6,785 bases of DNA from an uncultured Clostridia bacterium (GCA_948664205.1 CAPNDH010000057.1:1-6785); one strand, 5' to 3'. Numbered from the stretch's first letter, positions 1 to 5,802 are shown. The notes: generated from the sequence alone by a model not told the origin. A program made the numbers and translations.

Positions 1-264
1 TTTCTAATTGATATTAGGCATAACCCTTCTGAAAATGATAGGCTTATGTATAGATATATAATCGATAGTGAGAGACCTTGCATTATAATTACAAGTAAAG
101 CTGATAAAATAGCTGTTACCAAAGTTGATACACAAGTAAAGAATTTACAAGAACAATTAAACCCATTAAAAGATTTAACCTTCATACCATTTTCAGCCGA
201 AAGAAAAATTTATACTGAAAATGCTTGGGAAGAGATAGAAAAATTTATAAAAATAGAAGAATAG
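1..264 (+). CDS. engB: EngB (YsxC/YihA) ribosome biogenesis GTPase, C-terminal part
   Basis: This is the 3' end of a gene that begins before the window; frame 1 is open from the first base and gives 87 residues before a TAG stop. The peptide starts FLIDIRHNPSENDRLM, the segment that follows the G3 region in EngB/YsxC proteins. It then shows the G4 guanine-specificity motif as TSKADK (about residues 31-36) and a G5-like PFSAE motif (about residues 63-67). EngB proteins are usually close to 200 residues, so a little over half is missing upstream, including the P-loop. The family is known to bind GTP and assist late assembly of the large ribosomal subunit in the cytoplasm. In many Firmicutes the gene follows lonA, which cannot be checked here. 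The last four codons and stop form the left arm of the terminator. The family call is confident; only the C-terminal half is visible. Confidence 0.9.
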   Translation, partial: FLIDIRHNPSENDRLMYRYIIDSERPCIIITSKADKIAVTKVDTQVKNLQEQLNPLKDLTFIPFSAERKIYTENAWEEIEKFIKIEE

Positions 265-290
265 AAATAAAACTATTCTTCTATTTTTAT
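251..290 (+). terminator. Rho-independent terminator of engB, overlapping its stop codon
   Basis: Bases 251-264 and 273-286 form a perfect 14-bp stem around an 8-base loop (AAATAAAA), and the right arm runs into a T-rich tail. The left arm contains the final engB codons and the TAG at 262-264, so coding end and terminator are fused. The stem is AU-rich but long. Confidence 0.85.
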
Positions 291-328
291 TATATATCGA
301 TTTAAATTGGAAAATTTTGTGCAAATGC

Positions 329-357
329 TTGATTTTATGTTAAATTTAGTGTATAAT
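329..357 (+). promoter_or_regulatory. Sigma-A type promoter of the interrupted gene at 423
   Basis: TTGATT (329-334) and a perfect TATAAT (352-357) are separated by 17 bp. Transcription would start near 364, leaving a leader of about 58 bases. The leader holds a weak imperfect hairpin (383-390 with 393-400, one G.U pair) and an AGGAGG ribosome binding site (409-414), 8 bases before the ATG at 423. The expression signals of the downstream gene are therefore intact although its reading frame is broken. Confidence 0.8.
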
Positions 358-422
358 TATATTATGTAACATTATTAACTAAGTGGTTATGTATAATCAC
401 ACTACAATAGGAGGTTTGTACT

Positions 423-1115
423 ATGGCAAAATTCAATATGAAAGAGTATGAAAACTTTATGGAAGAGGAGGCAAGACAGGACCGGTTGCAGGAAGAATTA
501 GAAAGCAAACGTTAGTTTGAAACTTTAGGCTCTGAATACGATTGGCATGATTATCTTGAAAAGCAGGAGGAGGAAAGACGGCGCGAAGAGTTCAATCATT
601 ATCCTGAATATGATGGATACTTTGACAAAGACGACTTCGAGGATGACGACTGCAATGAAGATGGCTATGATCCCGATGATATGGAGACCGCCTATGATCC
701 TTATGGTGACTTACTTTTTGTCCCTGATGAATATGACGGATACTCTGATGAAGACGACTCTGACGATGACTACTTCATTGATGATTTGTTGTATTTAGAT
801 GATTCTGACCTCGAAGGTATGTCTGCTACCACAGAAAGGATCAGTAGAAAGGCAGTCGCAAGAAACCGGCATCATGCTGCTGAAAGAGCGAAAAGGAAAG
901 CTGAAAAATCGGCTGAAATCTTGAAAGGTAAGTTTTGGAAACTTTATTCTGAAGTTACTAGCCGGAAAGAATCTAATCACTATCGTTCGCATTTTAATGA
1001 AAGGGATGCCTTTATAGAAGGAGAATACCTTAGACCTAACGAAATGCGCCGGTTGTATTATTCAGAGAAGTCAGCTTCCAAGAAGGCTAATATCTCCAGA
1101 GAAAAAACTGCATAA
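423..1115 (+). pseudogene. Highly charged acidic/basic protein gene interrupted by an in-frame TAG
   Basis: An ATG at 423 with AGGAGG 8 bases upstream opens a frame that meets TAG at 513-515 (codon 31). The same frame then stays open for 199 more codons to TAA at 1113-1115. No frameshift is needed to join the two parts, so this reads as one 230-codon gene with a single nonsense codon. The N-terminus is a charged helix (KEYENFMEEEARQDRLQEEL). Codons about 59-136 are extremely acidic, with two related blocks beginning EYDGY at codons 62 and 103. From about codon 137 the protein turns strongly basic (AERAKRKAEKSAEILKGKF). I do not recognise a family. The first in-frame Met after the TAG is codon 87 (position 681) and has no ribosome binding site. 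Base composition is clearly more GC-rich than the flanks, suggesting acquisition. Alternatives are a sequencing error, readthrough, or expression of only a 30-residue peptide. Confidence 0.7.
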
Positions 1116-1128
1116 GCTAACAAAACCT

Positions 1129-1170
1129 AACATAGCGAGAGAATAATTCTCTCGCTATGTTTTATTTTTC
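1129..1170. terminator. Bidirectional terminator between the interrupted gene and DUF951
   Basis: Bases 1129-1143 and 1147-1161 form a perfect 15-bp stem with a TAA loop, including the GC-containing core GCGAGAGAA/TTCTCTCGC. A T-rich tail (TTTATTTTT) follows on the plus strand and overlaps the DUF951 stop codon at 1162-1164. On the minus strand the tail is weaker (GGTTTTGTT). It best terminates the plus-strand gene and probably also serves DUF951. Confidence 0.85.
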
Positions 1171-1353
1171 ACTTTGTTTTTCTATTTTCTTTGTTATCAT
1201 TTTTAGCGCTTTAGGCCTTTCTAGTATTATTACATGACCACATCCTAAGCATTTTAATTTAAAGTCTACTCCTACTCTTGTTATTTCCCATAGTTTACTA
1301 CCACATGGGTGTTGTTTTTTTGTTCTTACTATATCTCCTATGTTATATTCCAT
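1162..1353 (-). CDS. DUF951 family small cytosolic protein
   Basis: The gene encodes 63 residues. The pattern GDIVRTKKQHPCGSKLWEITRVGVD followed by KLKCLGCGH is the signature of DUF951, a Firmicute family of about 60-70 residues. The three cysteines (C17, C35, C38) and adjacent histidines (H15, H40) resemble a small metal-binding fold, which is inference. The biochemical role of the family is not established. The ATG at 1351-1353 is preceded by AGAGG (1359-1363) with 5 bases between, which supports this start. In many relatives the gene sits near chromosome-partitioning or mechanosensitive-channel genes, but here it lies alone downstream of gltX, separated by an inverted-repeat element. I found no convincing promoter of its own, so it may depend on readthrough from gltX or a promoter inside the element. 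Family call confident, function unknown. Confidence 0.9.
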   Translation of the reverse strand: MEYNIGDIVRTKKQHPCGSKLWEITRVGVDFKLKCLGCGHVIILERPKALKMITKKIEKQSEK

Positions 1354-1388
1354 AATTACCTCTTTAATATTTTTTATAATTATTATTT

Positions 1389-1546
1389 TAGATGTAGGGG
1401 AAATTATTAATCTCCCGATCTTCGAAGATATTACTAAAATGTTTATTAAGGTAATTTCGATGGAGAACGGGCGATTAAGCTAACGCATAACTTATCTCTA
1501 ACTCACTATCGTTCGAAGAGCTAAGAAATAATCGCCCCTACATCTA
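1389..1546. repeat. MITE-like inverted-repeat element with internal fold-backs
   Basis: The ends are a 20-bp imperfect inverted repeat: 1389-1408 begins TAGATGTAGGGG and 1527-1546 ends CCCCTACATCTA, with only two mismatches over 20 positions. Inside, ATCTTCGAAGAT (1418-1429) is a perfect palindrome. GGGCGATT (1469-1476) is the exact inverse of AATCGCCC (1530-1537) and a near inverse of AATCTCCC (1409-1416), so the middle arm could pair with either side. The outermost bases are TA at both ends, compatible with a TA target duplication. No protein is encoded. The element starts 5 bases beyond the gltX stop codon. It looks like a non-autonomous mobile or structured intergenic repeat; copies elsewhere in the genome cannot be seen from here. 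Confidence 0.7.
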
Positions 1547-1551
1547 TTTTC

Positions 1552-3201
1552 TTATTTCATTGCCTGTTCGAAACGTTTAAATATTTTTTTCTTACCTAAT
1601 ACTTGCATTATTTCGTACATATCTGGGGTGTTTGCTTTTGAAGTTAGTGCTACTCTTAGTACTGTGCTTATATCTCCTACGTGACCTGGCCATTTTTCTG
1701 GTTCTTTCTTCCATTCTTTTACTTCTCTCGCAAATCCTACTTCTTCAGCCAAATCTTTTATTTTTTCGAACCATGTTTGTTTGTCGTCATTTTCATTATA
1801 ATATTTTTCCATGTATAATGTTATTATTTTATTTATTAATTTTTTATCTGTTACTTTTTGGTATTCATAGTTTCTATCTTTTCCATAAAATTCGTCATCA
1901 TACATATATTCTATGTTTTCTTTTACATCTGACCATTTTGCTATGTCTTTCCTTGGTTTTGCATTTCCTCTTTCTATTCCAAATACCTTTAGTGCATATT
2001 CTTTATCTTGTAAAATTCTAAATAGTTCATCATCATATGTTTTTGCCCAGTTAATAGCTTCTTCATATATACTTTCTGCTGTGTATTTTGATATTACTGT
2101 TTTTGCTATATCCAGTATTTTTACTATATCAAATAATGCTCCACTTACACTCATTTTATTTAGTTGTAGTTCGAATTCATCTACAGAAGCATTTGGATTT
2201 TGTTTTCTCCATAGCTCAAAGTTTGAGTTTGCTATATTTAGTAGGTATTCTACTACTGCTTCTCTTGGAACACCTATTTCTGTATAATAACTTACTGCTG
2301 CTTCTGGGTCTTTACGCTTGCTTAGCTTTCTTTTTCCACCGTCATCTTCTTTCATTATTGGCGCTATATGAGCATATTTAGGTGCTTTAAATTCTAACAT
2401 TTGGAATAATTGTAAATGTAATGGTACTGATGATAACCATTCATCTCCACGTATTACATGTGTTGTACCCATTAAGTGATCATCTACTGCATGTGCAAAG
2501 TGGTATGTTGGAAGTCCATCTGCTTTTATTATTACTATGTCTTGGTCGTTTTCTGGGAAGTCAACATTTCCTTTTATTACATCATGGTGTTTTATTTTTC
2601 TATCTTCTCTGCCAGGTGATTTTAAACGAATGATATATGGCTCTCCATTTTCTATTTTTTGTGTTGCTTCTTCCACTGTTAAATTTCTATATTTTGCCCA
2701 TACTCCATAATAACCTGGACGAATTTTTGCAGTTTCCTGTTTTGCTCTCATTTCGTCTAATTCTTCTGGAGTTGCAAAGCATGGGTATGCTTTACCTTGT
2801 TCTAATAAATGTTTAGCATATGATTGATAAATATCTTTTCTTAAAGATTGTTTATATGGTCCATATTCTCCTATTTCTTCTGTTTCATTTATCATTCCTT
2901 CATCAGGAGTTAAACCAAAATCTCTTAAAGATTCTATAATTCCTGTAACACCATTTTCTACTTCCCTCTTTTGGTCTGTATCTTCTACTCTTAAAAAGAA
3001 TACTCCACCTGTTTGCTTAGCCATTTTTCTTGCTATTACTACTTGGTATAATGAACCTAAATGTACAAAACCTGTTGGGCTTGGTGCAAACCTTGTTACT
3101 ATTGCTCCTTCTGGTAGGTCTCTTTTCTTATATTTTTCCTCATAATATGAAATTTCCTTTACATCTGGAAATATTAAATTTGCTAAATCTTTATAATCCA
3201 T
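1552..3201 (-). CDS. gltX: Glutamyl-tRNA synthetase (class I)
   Basis: The product is a 549-residue cytoplasmic enzyme that activates glutamate with ATP and loads it onto tRNA. The class I HIGH motif appears as HLGS (47-50) inside APSPTGFVHLGSL. RVEDTD is at 71-76, the DGLPTYHFAHAVDDHLMGTTHVIRGDEW block spans about 228-255, and the KMSKS loop appears as KLSKR (292-296). The C-terminal 230 residues form the anticodon-binding part. Bacterial GltX is often about 480-500 residues; this longer form of about 550 is common in clostridia. The cysteine cluster that binds zinc in the E. coli enzyme is not present (only C141 lies in that area). Whether it also misacylates tRNA-Gln for GatCAB conversion cannot be judged. 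The ATG is preceded by GAAGGAG with a 6-base gap. The gene is transcribed alone from its own promoter, with no T-box-sized leader. Confidence 0.97.
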   Translation of the reverse strand: MDYKDLANLIFPDVKEISYYEEKYKKRDLPEGAIVTRFAPSPTGFVHLGSLYQVVIARKMAKQTGGVFFLRVEDTDQKREVENGVTGIIESLRDFGLTPDEGMINETEEIGEYGPYKQSLRKDIYQSYAKHLLEQGKAYPCFATPEELDEMRAKQETAKIRPGYYGVWAKYRNLTVEEATQKIENGEPYIIRLKSPGREDRKIKHHDVIKGNVDFPENDQDIVIIKADGLPTYHFAHAVDDHLMGTTHVIRGDEWLSSVPLHLQLFQMLEFKAPKYAHIAPIMKEDDGGKRKLSKRKDPEAAVSYYTEIGVPREAVVEYLLNIANSNFELWRKQNPNASVDEFELQLNKMSVSGALFDIVKILDIAKTVISKYTAESIYEEAINWAKTYDDELFRILQDKEYALKVFGIERGNAKPRKDIAKWSDVKENIEYMYDDEFYGKDRNYEYQKVTDKKLINKIITLYMEKYYNENDDKQTWFEKIKDLAEEVGFAREVKEWKKEPEKWPGHVGDISTVLRVALTSKANTPDMYEIMQVLGKKKIFKRFEQAMK

Positions 3202-3230
3202 AAATTTCTCCTTCTTTCTTATTCTTGGTA

Positions 3231-3259
3231 ATTATAACAAATTTTTTTTTATTCTTCAA
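3231..3259 (-). promoter_or_regulatory. gltX promoter
   Basis: On the minus strand TTGAAG (3254-3259) and a perfect TATAAT (3231-3236) are separated by 17 bp, much of it an A-tract. The predicted start near 3224 gives a leader of only about 23 bases, which contains the GAAGGAG ribosome binding site (3208-3214). That is too short for a T-box, so gltX appears to be constitutively expressed. Confidence 0.85.
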
Positions 3260-3297
3260 GGCTTATATCATACTTTTTAGTATCAATTTTATAGAAT

Positions 3298-3335
3298 AAA
3301 AAAAGGTTGGGATTAATTAATCCCAACCTTTTTTT
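3298..3335 (-). terminator. Strong terminator of the gene at 3354-3764
   Basis: Bases 3305-3328 are a perfect palindrome (arms GGTTGGGATTAA and TTAATCCCAACC) flanked by A7 on the left and T7 on the right. Read on the minus strand it is a GC-containing hairpin followed by seven Ts, located just after the stop codon at 3354. By symmetry it would work in both directions, and it insulates the gltX promoter from upstream transcription. Confidence 0.92.
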
Positions 3336-3353
3336 CATTTCTTGCTGTCCGGC

Positions 3354-3764
3354 TTACTTAATGTCTATCCATTTTACGCCCAACTTGCGAAGCCAAGGAG
3401 TTCTTGTCCATTCCTTCAGATGCCACTTGTTGGCACCACAGAAGAGTCTGGCTTTTCCATCCGGAACTTCCATAGTAATGGAGTCTGACCACTCTCTTCC
3501 TTCGATTTCGCAAAGGTTAAAGATCGCATAGTAGCCGGTTTCCCTGTCAGAGTTATTCCTAACCGGTACAACCTTGATTTCTTTGTTGCTGCTATTTATC
3601 ATCTCGGCCATCTCTTCTGTGAGATCTGCAAAATACTTGCCTACCGCCTGCTTACCAGCAACTACTTTCCGTACTGTGTCGTACCACTGGTCTCTCTGCT
3701 TTTCCATCTCTGCCTTTGCTACTGACTGCATTACTTCTGCGGGAATATTGATGTTTGTTCTCAT
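3354..3764 (-). CDS. Hypothetical protein, 136 residues, higher GC than flanks
   Basis: I do not recognise this protein. The first half is rich in predicted helix and charge (AEVMQSVAKAEMEKQRDQWYDTVRKVV, then YFADLTEEMAEMI). The second half looks beta-rich and aromatic (GYYAIFNLCEIEGREWSDSITMEV, then ANKWHLKEWTRTPWLRKLGVKWIDIK). It has five tryptophans and no signal peptide or membrane segment. The ATG at 3762-3764 is chosen because GGAGG lies 8 bases upstream; a TTG five codons earlier (3777-3779) overlaps that site and is unlikely. The gene has its own promoter and terminator. Its coding bases are markedly richer in G and C than gltX on one side and the next gene on the other, similar to the interrupted gene at 423, which hints at acquisition from a source with different codon use. 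Function unknown; coding status is confident. Confidence 0.85.
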   Translation of the reverse strand: MRTNINIPAEVMQSVAKAEMEKQRDQWYDTVRKVVAGKQAVGKYFADLTEEMAEMINSSNKEIKVVPVRNNSDRETGYYAIFNLCEIEGREWSDSITMEVPDGKARLFCGANKWHLKEWTRTPWLRKLGVKWIDIK

Positions 3765-3772
3765 TATGATTT

Positions 3773-3777
3773 CCTCC
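3773..3777 (-). promoter_or_regulatory. Ribosome binding site that fixes the start of 3354-3764
   Basis: On the minus strand TTGGAGGAAATCATA precedes ATG 3762-3764, placing GGAGG 8 bases from it. The alternative TTG start (3777-3779) overlaps the first base of this motif, so translation cannot sensibly begin there. Confidence 0.85.
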
Positions 3778-3815
3778 AATTCTTTTTATGTTGTTTTCAA
3801 CAAGTTTCTATTTAT

Positions 3816-3844
3816 ATTATAGCACATTATGTTGAATTGTTCAA
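3816..3844 (-). promoter_or_regulatory. Promoter of 3354-3764 with extended -10 and overlapping dyad
   Basis: On the minus strand TTGAAC (3839-3844) and TATAAT (3816-3821) are 17 bp apart, and TG sits one base upstream of the -10 hexamer. The -35 region forms a small perfect dyad, TTGAA-CAA-TTCAA, a candidate operator. The same region closely resembles the promoter at 4816-4844. Confidence 0.82.
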
Positions 3845-3942
3845 TATTTAAACGTAATAAATTTAGAGAATTAAGAAGTATATATCTTATTTTGAGAATT
3901 TATATGAATTTATAAACCTTAAAATGAATATTCATAATTATT

Positions 3943-3972
3943 AAAAAACAACTAGAAAAATTATTCTAGTTG
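3943..3972 (-). terminator. Terminator of the gene at 3982-4761
   Basis: CAACTAGAA (3949-3957) pairs with TTCTAGTTG (3964-3972) across a 6-base loop. On the minus strand the hairpin is followed by six Ts (3943-3948). It lies 9 bases after the stop codon of the minus-strand gene. On the plus strand the tail is GCTTTTGTT, much weaker. Confidence 0.85.
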
Positions 3973-3981
3973 CTTTTGTTA

Positions 3982-4761
3982 CTATAACTTTATTTCAGAA
4001 TGTACATGTGTATCTATAATTATACCGACATTATAATTTTCTTTTTCTGCCTGAATTATTTCATTTACATCTTGCAAGCTACCATGTGCACTCACAAATT
4101 GTACCCTATCTTGATAAAGATATTCAATTGGCTTTCCTCTATCTGTATACCAATATGCATCATAACCAGTTACTTGTTTATCATATAAATTTTTTAGTTC
4201 TCCACTTTTTATTTGTTCAATTTTCTTTCTTGTAGCATCATAATCTGTACTAAATGGATAATAATCTGTATTTTTGTCATATTTTGTTGAATATGGAATC
4301 ATTATAGCTTTATTATTTTCCTTTGTATCAATTAACATTTGCTCATATTCTCTTATACTATCTTTGTGTATCAATTCAATAATATCAATATTAGAATCTG
4401 TTTGTGCAAGTATTTCCATATACTCTAAAGAACTAAATAACATATGCATACCTATTGTGATTAAACCTTTTTCCTTTGCATATCCTGCAATTTTTGATAT
4501 TGTATGATGTTGACAATCAACATTCATTTGAATTGCTATTGCTGCACATTTTTCACTTATTTCATCTATTTTCTCTCTGGATTTTTGAAAGAAAAAATCT
4601 TTATTATTACAATCTTCATCATCCAAGAAACAAAAATAATCACATAATTTACCTTTTCGCATTGGGCTATTGCAGTAAAACTGTGGGGTAATAAGTGGAA
4701 TTAGATTACTGTGCTTCTTTTCCATTTCTTTTTTTACCCGACTTAACACATATTCTGTCAT
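3982..4761 (-). CDS. Uncharacterised 259-residue protein, possibly alpha/beta barrel-like
   Basis: No family is recognised. The gene has its own promoter, AAGGAGG (4769-4775) 7 bases before the ATG, and a terminator, so it is clearly expressed. There is no signal peptide or membrane segment. The N-terminal part carries cysteines at 30, 40, 44 and 51 (spacing C-x9-C-x3-C-x6-C), plus C72 and C83, the latter in DCQHH (82-86). Short hydrophobic strands alternate with helices from about residue 72 to the end (AAIAIQMN, LITIGMHML, IDIIELI, AIMIPYS, VQFVSAHG, NVGIIIDTH), an order that would suit an alpha/beta or TIM-barrel fold. The tail IIIDTHVHSE, together with the HH pair, could be a metal site. 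Glycerophosphodiesterase was considered, but its HRG opening motif is absent. Base composition matches the AT-rich host background. The fold suggestion is inference only. Confidence 0.85.
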   Translation of the reverse strand: MTEYVLSRVKKEMEKKHSNLIPLITPQFYCNSPMRKGKLCDYFCFLDDEDCNNKDFFFQKSREKIDEISEKCAAIAIQMNVDCQHHTISKIAGYAKEKGLITIGMHMLFSSLEYMEILAQTDSNIDIIELIHKDSIREYEQMLIDTKENNKAIMIPYSTKYDKNTDYYPFSTDYDATRKKIEQIKSGELKNLYDKQVTGYDAYWYTDRGKPIEYLYQDRVQFVSAHGSLQDVNEIIQAEKENYNVGIIIDTHVHSEIKL

Positions 4762-4815
4762 ATTTTTTCCTCCTTAAAATAATTTTATTTTAAAGCTTCC
4801 AAATTAATTTTTTAT

Positions 4816-4844
4816 ATAATATCATATTATGTTAAATTATTCAA
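4816..4844 (-). promoter_or_regulatory. Promoter of the gene at 3982-4761
   Basis: On the minus strand TTGAAT (4839-4844) and TATTAT (4816-4821) are separated by 17 bp. The block 4822-4852 matches 25 of 31 positions of 3822-3852 in the neighbouring promoter, including the TTGAA and ACATAAT/AACATAAT parts. The leader to the ATG is about 50 bases and otherwise AT-rich without a clear fold. Confidence 0.75.
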
Positions 4845-4890
4845 TACTTGAATGCAAAAAACTTTTTTTGTAAAAAATATATAAATTTCA

Positions 4891-4919
4891 TTGACATATA
4901 ATATAGAATATTATATGAC
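4891..4919 (+). promoter_or_regulatory. Probable promoter of the 58-residue gene
   Basis: A perfect TTGACA at 4891-4896 is followed by AT-rich DNA. Possible -10 hexamers are TATATG (4912-4917, 15-bp spacer) or TATGAC (4914-4919, 17-bp spacer), neither ideal. A perfect TATAAT at 4932-4937 lacks a suitable -35 and lies very close to the ribosome binding site. The exact start site is therefore uncertain. Confidence 0.5.
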
Positions 4920-4959
4920 ATTTATGTTACTTATAATATTCTTTGAAAGGAGATACTGT

Positions 4960-5136
4960 ATGTCAAAAATTTATGAAACAGTTACTTTTAGTCCTTATAA
5001 TGAAGATGAAACTAATAAAAAATGTGAAAAATTGAGAAAAGAAGGATATCATTTTTATGATATGGTAACAAATGGATTTGATGGTTTTTACGGTTATTAT
5101 ATTTATGAAAAGGATGATGAATCTACAAAAGAGTAG
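4960..5136 (+). CDS. Small hypothetical protein, 58 residues
   Basis: The ATG at 4960 is chosen because AAAGGAG (4946-4952) lies 7 bases upstream. An in-frame ATG 23 codons earlier would put the promoter and ribosome binding site inside the gene. The product begins MSKIYETVTFSPYNEDETN and continues with KLRKEGYHFYDMVTNGFDGFYGYYIYEK: a strand, a helix, then two aromatic strands and a charged tail. The pattern of a beta strand, a helix ending in an EGY turn, and a final YYIYEK strand loosely resembles DUF4177-like small proteins, but I would not assign it on sequence alone. It is cytosolic, with a single cysteine. It has its own probable promoter and shares a terminator with the convergent rubrerythrin. 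It ends in TAG, showing that TAG is a normal stop here. Confidence 0.75.
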   Translation: MSKIYETVTFSPYNEDETNKKCEKLRKEGYHFYDMVTNGFDGFYGYYIYEKDDESTKE

Positions 5137-5182
5137 TTCTTATACTGTTGGCAAATATAAATATATTTTGTTAACACTATAG

Positions 5183-5220
5183 AAAAGAGAGTCTTGATTG
5201 AATATCAAAACTCTCTTTTT
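5183..5220. terminator. Bidirectional terminator between the 58-residue gene and rubrerythrin
   Basis: AAAAGAGAGT (5183-5192) pairs with ACTCTCTTTT (5210-5219), continued inward by TTGAT/ATCAA with one mismatch. T-runs follow on the plus strand (5216-5226) and, more weakly, on the minus strand (the complement of the A4 at 5183-5186). It sits between the stop at 5136 and the rubrerythrin stop at 5225. Confidence 0.88.
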
Positions 5221-5224
5221 ATTT

Positions 5225-5770
5225 TTAAAAATATCTTTTTAATAATCCTTCAAATCCTCTTCCATGTCTTGCTTCGTCTTTGCACATTTCGTGTACTGTG
5301 TCGTGTATTGCATCATACCCTAGTTCTTTTGCTCTTGTTGCTAGTTCTTTTTTTCCCATACATGCTCCACATTCTGCTTCTGCTCTTAACATTACATTTT
5401 TCTTTGTGTCTGGATATACTACTTCTCCTAATAGTTCTGCAAATTTTGCTGCATGTTCTGCTTCTTCAAAAGCATATCTTTTAAAAGCTTCTGCTATTTC
5501 TGGGTATCCTTCTCTATCTGCTTGACGGCTCATTGCTAAGTACATTCCTACTTCTGTACATTCTCCCATGAAGTTATCTTTTAATCCTTTTACTACTTCT
5601 TCATCTAAACCTTGTGCTACTCCTATTACGTGTTCATCTACGTAATTATTTCCTTGTGCCTCTTCTTTTAATACAAATTTTTCTTTTCCTGCTCCACATT
5701 GTGGGCATTTTTCTGGAGCTTCTTCTCCAAAATGAATATAACCACATATTTTACATACATATGCTTTCAT
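5225..5770 (-). CDS. rbr: Reverse rubrerythrin (rubredoxin domain first)
   Basis: The 181-residue protein has a rubredoxin-like domain at the N-terminus, with the Fe(SCys)4 ligands as C6-x2-C9 and C22-x2-C25. A ferritin-like diiron domain follows: E70/E73 (GECTEVGMY), EEAEH (102-106), E131/E133 and DEARH (165-169). In classical rubrerythrin the rubredoxin domain is at the C-terminus; the swapped order and length match the clostridial reverse rubrerythrins. Members act in the cytoplasm as NADH-linked peroxidases, reducing hydrogen peroxide and oxygen with electrons from NADH:rubredoxin oxidoreductase, and are known to be strongly oxygen-induced in Clostridium acetobutylicum. The ATG has AGGAGGT about 6 bases upstream. 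The gene is a single unit with its own promoter. No partner reductase is in the window. All expected iron ligands appear present. Confidence 0.95.
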   Translation of the reverse strand: MKAYVCKICGYIHFGEEAPEKCPQCGAGKEKFVLKEEAQGNNYVDEHVIGVAQGLDEEVVKGLKDNFMGECTEVGMYLAMSRQADREGYPEIAEAFKRYAFEEAEHAAKFAELLGEVVYPDTKKNVMLRAEAECGACMGKKELATRAKELGYDAIHDTVHEMCKDEARHGRGFEGLLKRYF

Positions 5771-5802
5771 AACTTTACCTCCTATATTTTTTCATCCAAT
5801 AA

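Noticed and set aside
513..515. TAG reassigned to an amino acid throughout the genome (or pyrrolysine use)
   Set aside because: engB and the 58-residue gene end at TAG in the expected places, each followed by a terminator hairpin, so TAG acts as a normal stop here.
547..798. Plus-strand open frame inside the interrupted gene (begins MIILKSRRRK)
   Set aside because: It is the +1 shadow of the acidic region, Met-rich because GAT/GAC-rich codons shifted by one frame give ATG and ACG; it has no suitably spaced ribosome binding site.
681..1115. A separate gene starting at the ATG at 681
   Set aside because: There is no ribosome binding site before it, and the same frame is open upstream back to the TAG at 513 and, beyond it, to a proper start at 423.
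1632..2633. Several Leu/Phe-rich plus-strand open frames opposite gltX
   Set aside because: They are antisense to a well-conserved synthetase, lack ribosome binding sites, and their hydrophobic composition is the expected result of reading AT-rich codons in reverse.
3202..3300. T-box riboswitch upstream of gltX
   Set aside because: The promoter lies so close to the gene that the leader is only about 23 bases, far too short for a T-box; no specifier stem or antiterminator is present.
3777..3779. TTG start for the 136-residue gene
   Set aside because: It overlaps the GGAGG motif that serves the ATG at 3762-3764 and has no site of its own.
3982..4761. Glycerophosphodiester phosphodiesterase assignment
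   Set aside because: The final segment resembles the end of that barrel, but the N-terminal HRG motif and the paired glutamate are missing, so the name would be unsupported.
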